Assembly: GCA_030844625.1 (NCBI GenBank)
Contig: JAUUNJ010000096.1
Span: 1 to 8,461, forward strand
Source of the DNA: Roseburia sp.
GTDB lineage: Bacteria; Bacillota; Clostridia; Lachnospirales; Lachnospiraceae
DNA: 8,461 nucleotides
Direction: 5' to 3'
Shown here: positions 7,140 through 8,461 of the stretch, in pieces
Layout: every line of letters begins with the position of its first letter
How positions within the stretch are numbered: the first letter of the stretch is position 1
Program-made: the position numbers and the translations under genes
Notes under the pieces: model-generated
Told to the model about the DNA's origin: nothing
The model's database searches: none
What the model saw: the letters and a program-made list of their open reading frames with translations, nothing else

Positions 7140-7154
7140 AATTTTCACAAAATT
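7140..7154. promoter_or_regulatory. CodY-box-like palindrome upstream of thiolase
   Basis: AATTTTCACAAAATT agrees with the CodY consensus AATTTTCWGAAAATT at 14 of 15 positions. CodY senses branched-chain amino acids and GTP and controls carbon flow, including butyrate genes in some clostridia. The surrounding DNA is extremely AT-rich, which raises the chance of a random match, and it is not known from this window whether the organism has CodY. Confidence 0.4.
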
Positions 7155-7157
7155 ATT

Positions 7158-7181
7158 ACAAAATATACACTATTATTTTGT
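7158..7181. repeat. Inverted repeat abutting the thiolase -35 region
   Basis: ACAAAATA (7158-7165) and TATTTTGT (7174-7181) form an 8-bp inverted repeat with an 8-bp spacer, ending on the first base of the predicted -35 hexamer. The position suits an operator or activator site. I do not recognise the regulator. Confidence 0.35.
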
Positions 7182-7209
7182 TGCGGTAAAAAACTAATAA
7201 TGATATTAT
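7181..7209 (+). promoter_or_regulatory. Predicted thiolase promoter
   Basis: TTGCGG (7181-7186) lies exactly 17 bp before TATTAT (7204-7209, 5 of 6 to TATAAT). This predicts a start near 7216 and a leader of roughly 88 nt. The -35 is only half-consensus. A second possible promoter overlaps the Rex-like site further upstream. Between this promoter and the start codon I see only an AT-rich imperfect inverted repeat (7267-7290) just before the ribosome site. Confidence 0.45.
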
Positions 7210-7303
7210 TTAGATATGTGGGCAAATGCAAATAAAAGGGTTGTATTTGGTTCATTGCTTATGCTAATTAAAAATTTTTTAAATTTTAATGGAGGATTAT
7301 ATT

Positions 7304-8461
7304 ATGTCAAAGAAAGTAGTAATTGCAGGCGCATGCCGTACAGCTATCGGTAAGATGGGTGGAGCTTTAAGTACAACACCAGCTCCAGTATTAGGATCTA
7401 TCGTTATTAAGGAAGCTCTTAACAGAGCGGGCGTACCTGCAGATCAGGTTGACCATGTTTACATGGGATGCGTTATCCAGGCGGGATTAGGACAGAACGT
7501 TGCACGTCAGGCTTCTATCAAAGCAGGACTTCCTATTGAGACACCGGCTGTTACAGTTAACGTAGTTTGTGGTTCAGGTCTTAACTGTGTTAACATGGCT
7601 GCACAGATGATTCAGGCAGGAGATGCTGATATCGTTGTTGCAGGTGGTATGGAGAATATGTCAATGGCACCATACGCATTGCCAAATGCACGTTTCGGTT
7701 ACCGTATGAACAACGGAACAGTTGTTGATACAATGGTTAATGATGCATTAACAGATGCATTTAACAATTACCACATGATGATTACAGCTGAAAATGTGGC
7801 TGATCAGTGGGGACTTACAAGAGAAGAATTAGATGAATTCTCAGCAAATTCACAGCAGAAGTGTGAGAAGGCTATGGCTGAAGGTAAGTTTAAGGATGAA
7901 ATCGTACCTGTAGAAGTTAAGTCAAGAAAGCAGACAATTATTGTAGATACAGATGAAGGTCCAAGAGCAGGAACAACAGCAGAATCACTTTCTAAATTAA
8001 GATGTTGCTCCGGTAAGCCTGACGGCGTGATTACAGCAGGTAATGCTTCCGGTATTAATGATGGTGCAGCGGCAGTTGTAGTTATGAGCGAAGAAAAGGC
8101 TAAGGAATTAGGTGTTACACCTATGGCTACATTTGTGGCAGGTGCTCTTGGCGGTGTTGCTCCTGAAATTATGGGCGTTGGACCGGTAGCATCTACAACA
8201 AAGGCTTTGGCTAAGGCTGACCTTACAATTGATGATATGGATTTGATCGAAGCAAACGAAGCTTTTGCGGCTCAGTCAGTAGCAGTTGCTAAAGACTTGA
8301 ACTTTGACATGAGCAAAGTAAACGTTAACGGTGGCGCAATTGCACTTGGACATCCTGTTGGTGCTTCAGGATGCCGTATCCTTGTTACATTACTTCACGA
8401 AATGCAGAAGAGAGACGCTAAGAAGGGTCTTGCAACACTGTGTATCGGCGGTGGTATGGGA
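7304..8461 (+). CDS. thlA: Acetyl-CoA acetyltransferase (thiolase), 3' end cut by window
   Basis: Condenses two acetyl-CoA to acetoacetyl-CoA, the first committed step toward butyrate (or the reverse reaction); cytoplasmic tetramer in this family. The start at ATG 7304 has GGAGG at 7291-7295, 8 nt upstream. 386 codons are present with no stop before the edge. Full-length homologues have about 391-393 residues, so only a few codons are missing. The catalytic set is complete: C89 in NVVCGSGLN (acylated nucleophile), H350 in [14 protein letters not shown], and C380 in CIGGGMG. NEAFAAQ, the conserved active-site loop, is also present. Codon choice is more GC-rich and more selective (CGT, AAC, GTT, GGT) than in the neighbours, as expected of a very highly expressed fermentation gene. 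Butyrate-pathway genes often follow in such organisms but lie beyond the window. A specific acetyl-CoA substrate is inferred from family resemblance. Confidence 0.96.
   Translation, partial: MSKKVVIAGACRTAIGKMGGALSTTPAPVLGSIVIKEALNRAGVPADQVDHVYMGCVIQAGLGQNVARQASIKAGLPIETPAVTVNVVCGSGLNCVNMAAQMIQAGDADIVVAGGMENMSMAPYALPNARFGYRMNNGTVVDTMVNDALTDAFNNYHMMITAENVADQWGLTREELDEFSANSQQKCEKAMAEGKFKDEIVPVEVKSRKQTIIVDTDEGPRAGTTAESLSKLRCCSGKPDGVITAGNASGINDGAAAVVVMSEEKAKELGVTPMATFVAGALGGVAPEIMGVGPVASTTKALAKADLTIDDMDLIEANEAFAAQSVAVAKDLNFDMSKVNVNGGAIALGHPVGASGCRILVTLLHEMQKRDAKKGLATLCIGGGMG

Noticed and set aside
7267..7290. Imperfect AT-only palindrome just before the thiolase ribosome site
   Set aside because: Such weak A/T pairings are expected by chance in this AT-rich leader; too unstable to call a riboswitch or terminator.

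Overview
The window looks like chromosomal DNA of a low-GC anaerobic Firmicute, most likely a butyrate-producing member of the Lachnospiraceae/Clostridia. This rests on AT-rich DNA with strong GGAGG-type ribosome binding sites, a clostridial-type branched-chain aminotransferase, a DUF975 membrane protein (a family typical of Firmicutes), and a biosynthetic thiolase with a Rex-like operator upstream. The genus cannot be fixed from the sequence alone. All genes lie on the + strand. I saw no RNA gene, CRISPR array, insertion sequence or phage gene.

Layout: (1) positions 1-207 hold the 3' end of an unrecognised gene. (2) Positions 208-409 are intergenic, with a hairpin, a good sigma-A-type promoter and an inverted repeat across the predicted transcription start. 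(3) ilvE, a branched-chain aminotransferase starting at 410, ends in a clear intrinsic terminator at 1450-1477. (4) A tightly packed four-gene set at 1499-7002 encodes a MoxR-type AAA+ ATPase, a DUF58 protein, a large membrane-anchored transglutaminase-like protein and a DUF975 multi-pass membrane protein, closed by a strong terminator at 7034-7066. (5) An AT-rich regulatory region at 7067-7303 holds a near-consensus Rex site, a CodY-box-like site, an inverted repeat and a plausible promoter. (6) An acetyl-CoA acetyltransferase (thiolase) begins at 7304 and is cut by the window edge only a few codons before its expected end.

How the genes fit together: ilvE and the thiolase are core metabolism (branched-chain amino acids; first step of acetyl-CoA to butyrate) and each has its own control region. 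The middle block is the known but poorly understood MoxR/DUF58/transglutaminase association. A cytoplasmic ATPase probably acts with a membrane-anchored DUF58 protein and an extracellular transglutaminase-like domain in some cell-envelope process. Here the set is extended by a DUF975 protein. The substrate is unknown. The least described aspects are the degenerate transglutaminase and DUF58 motifs, the DUF975 partner, and the stacked operator-like sites ahead of the thiolase.
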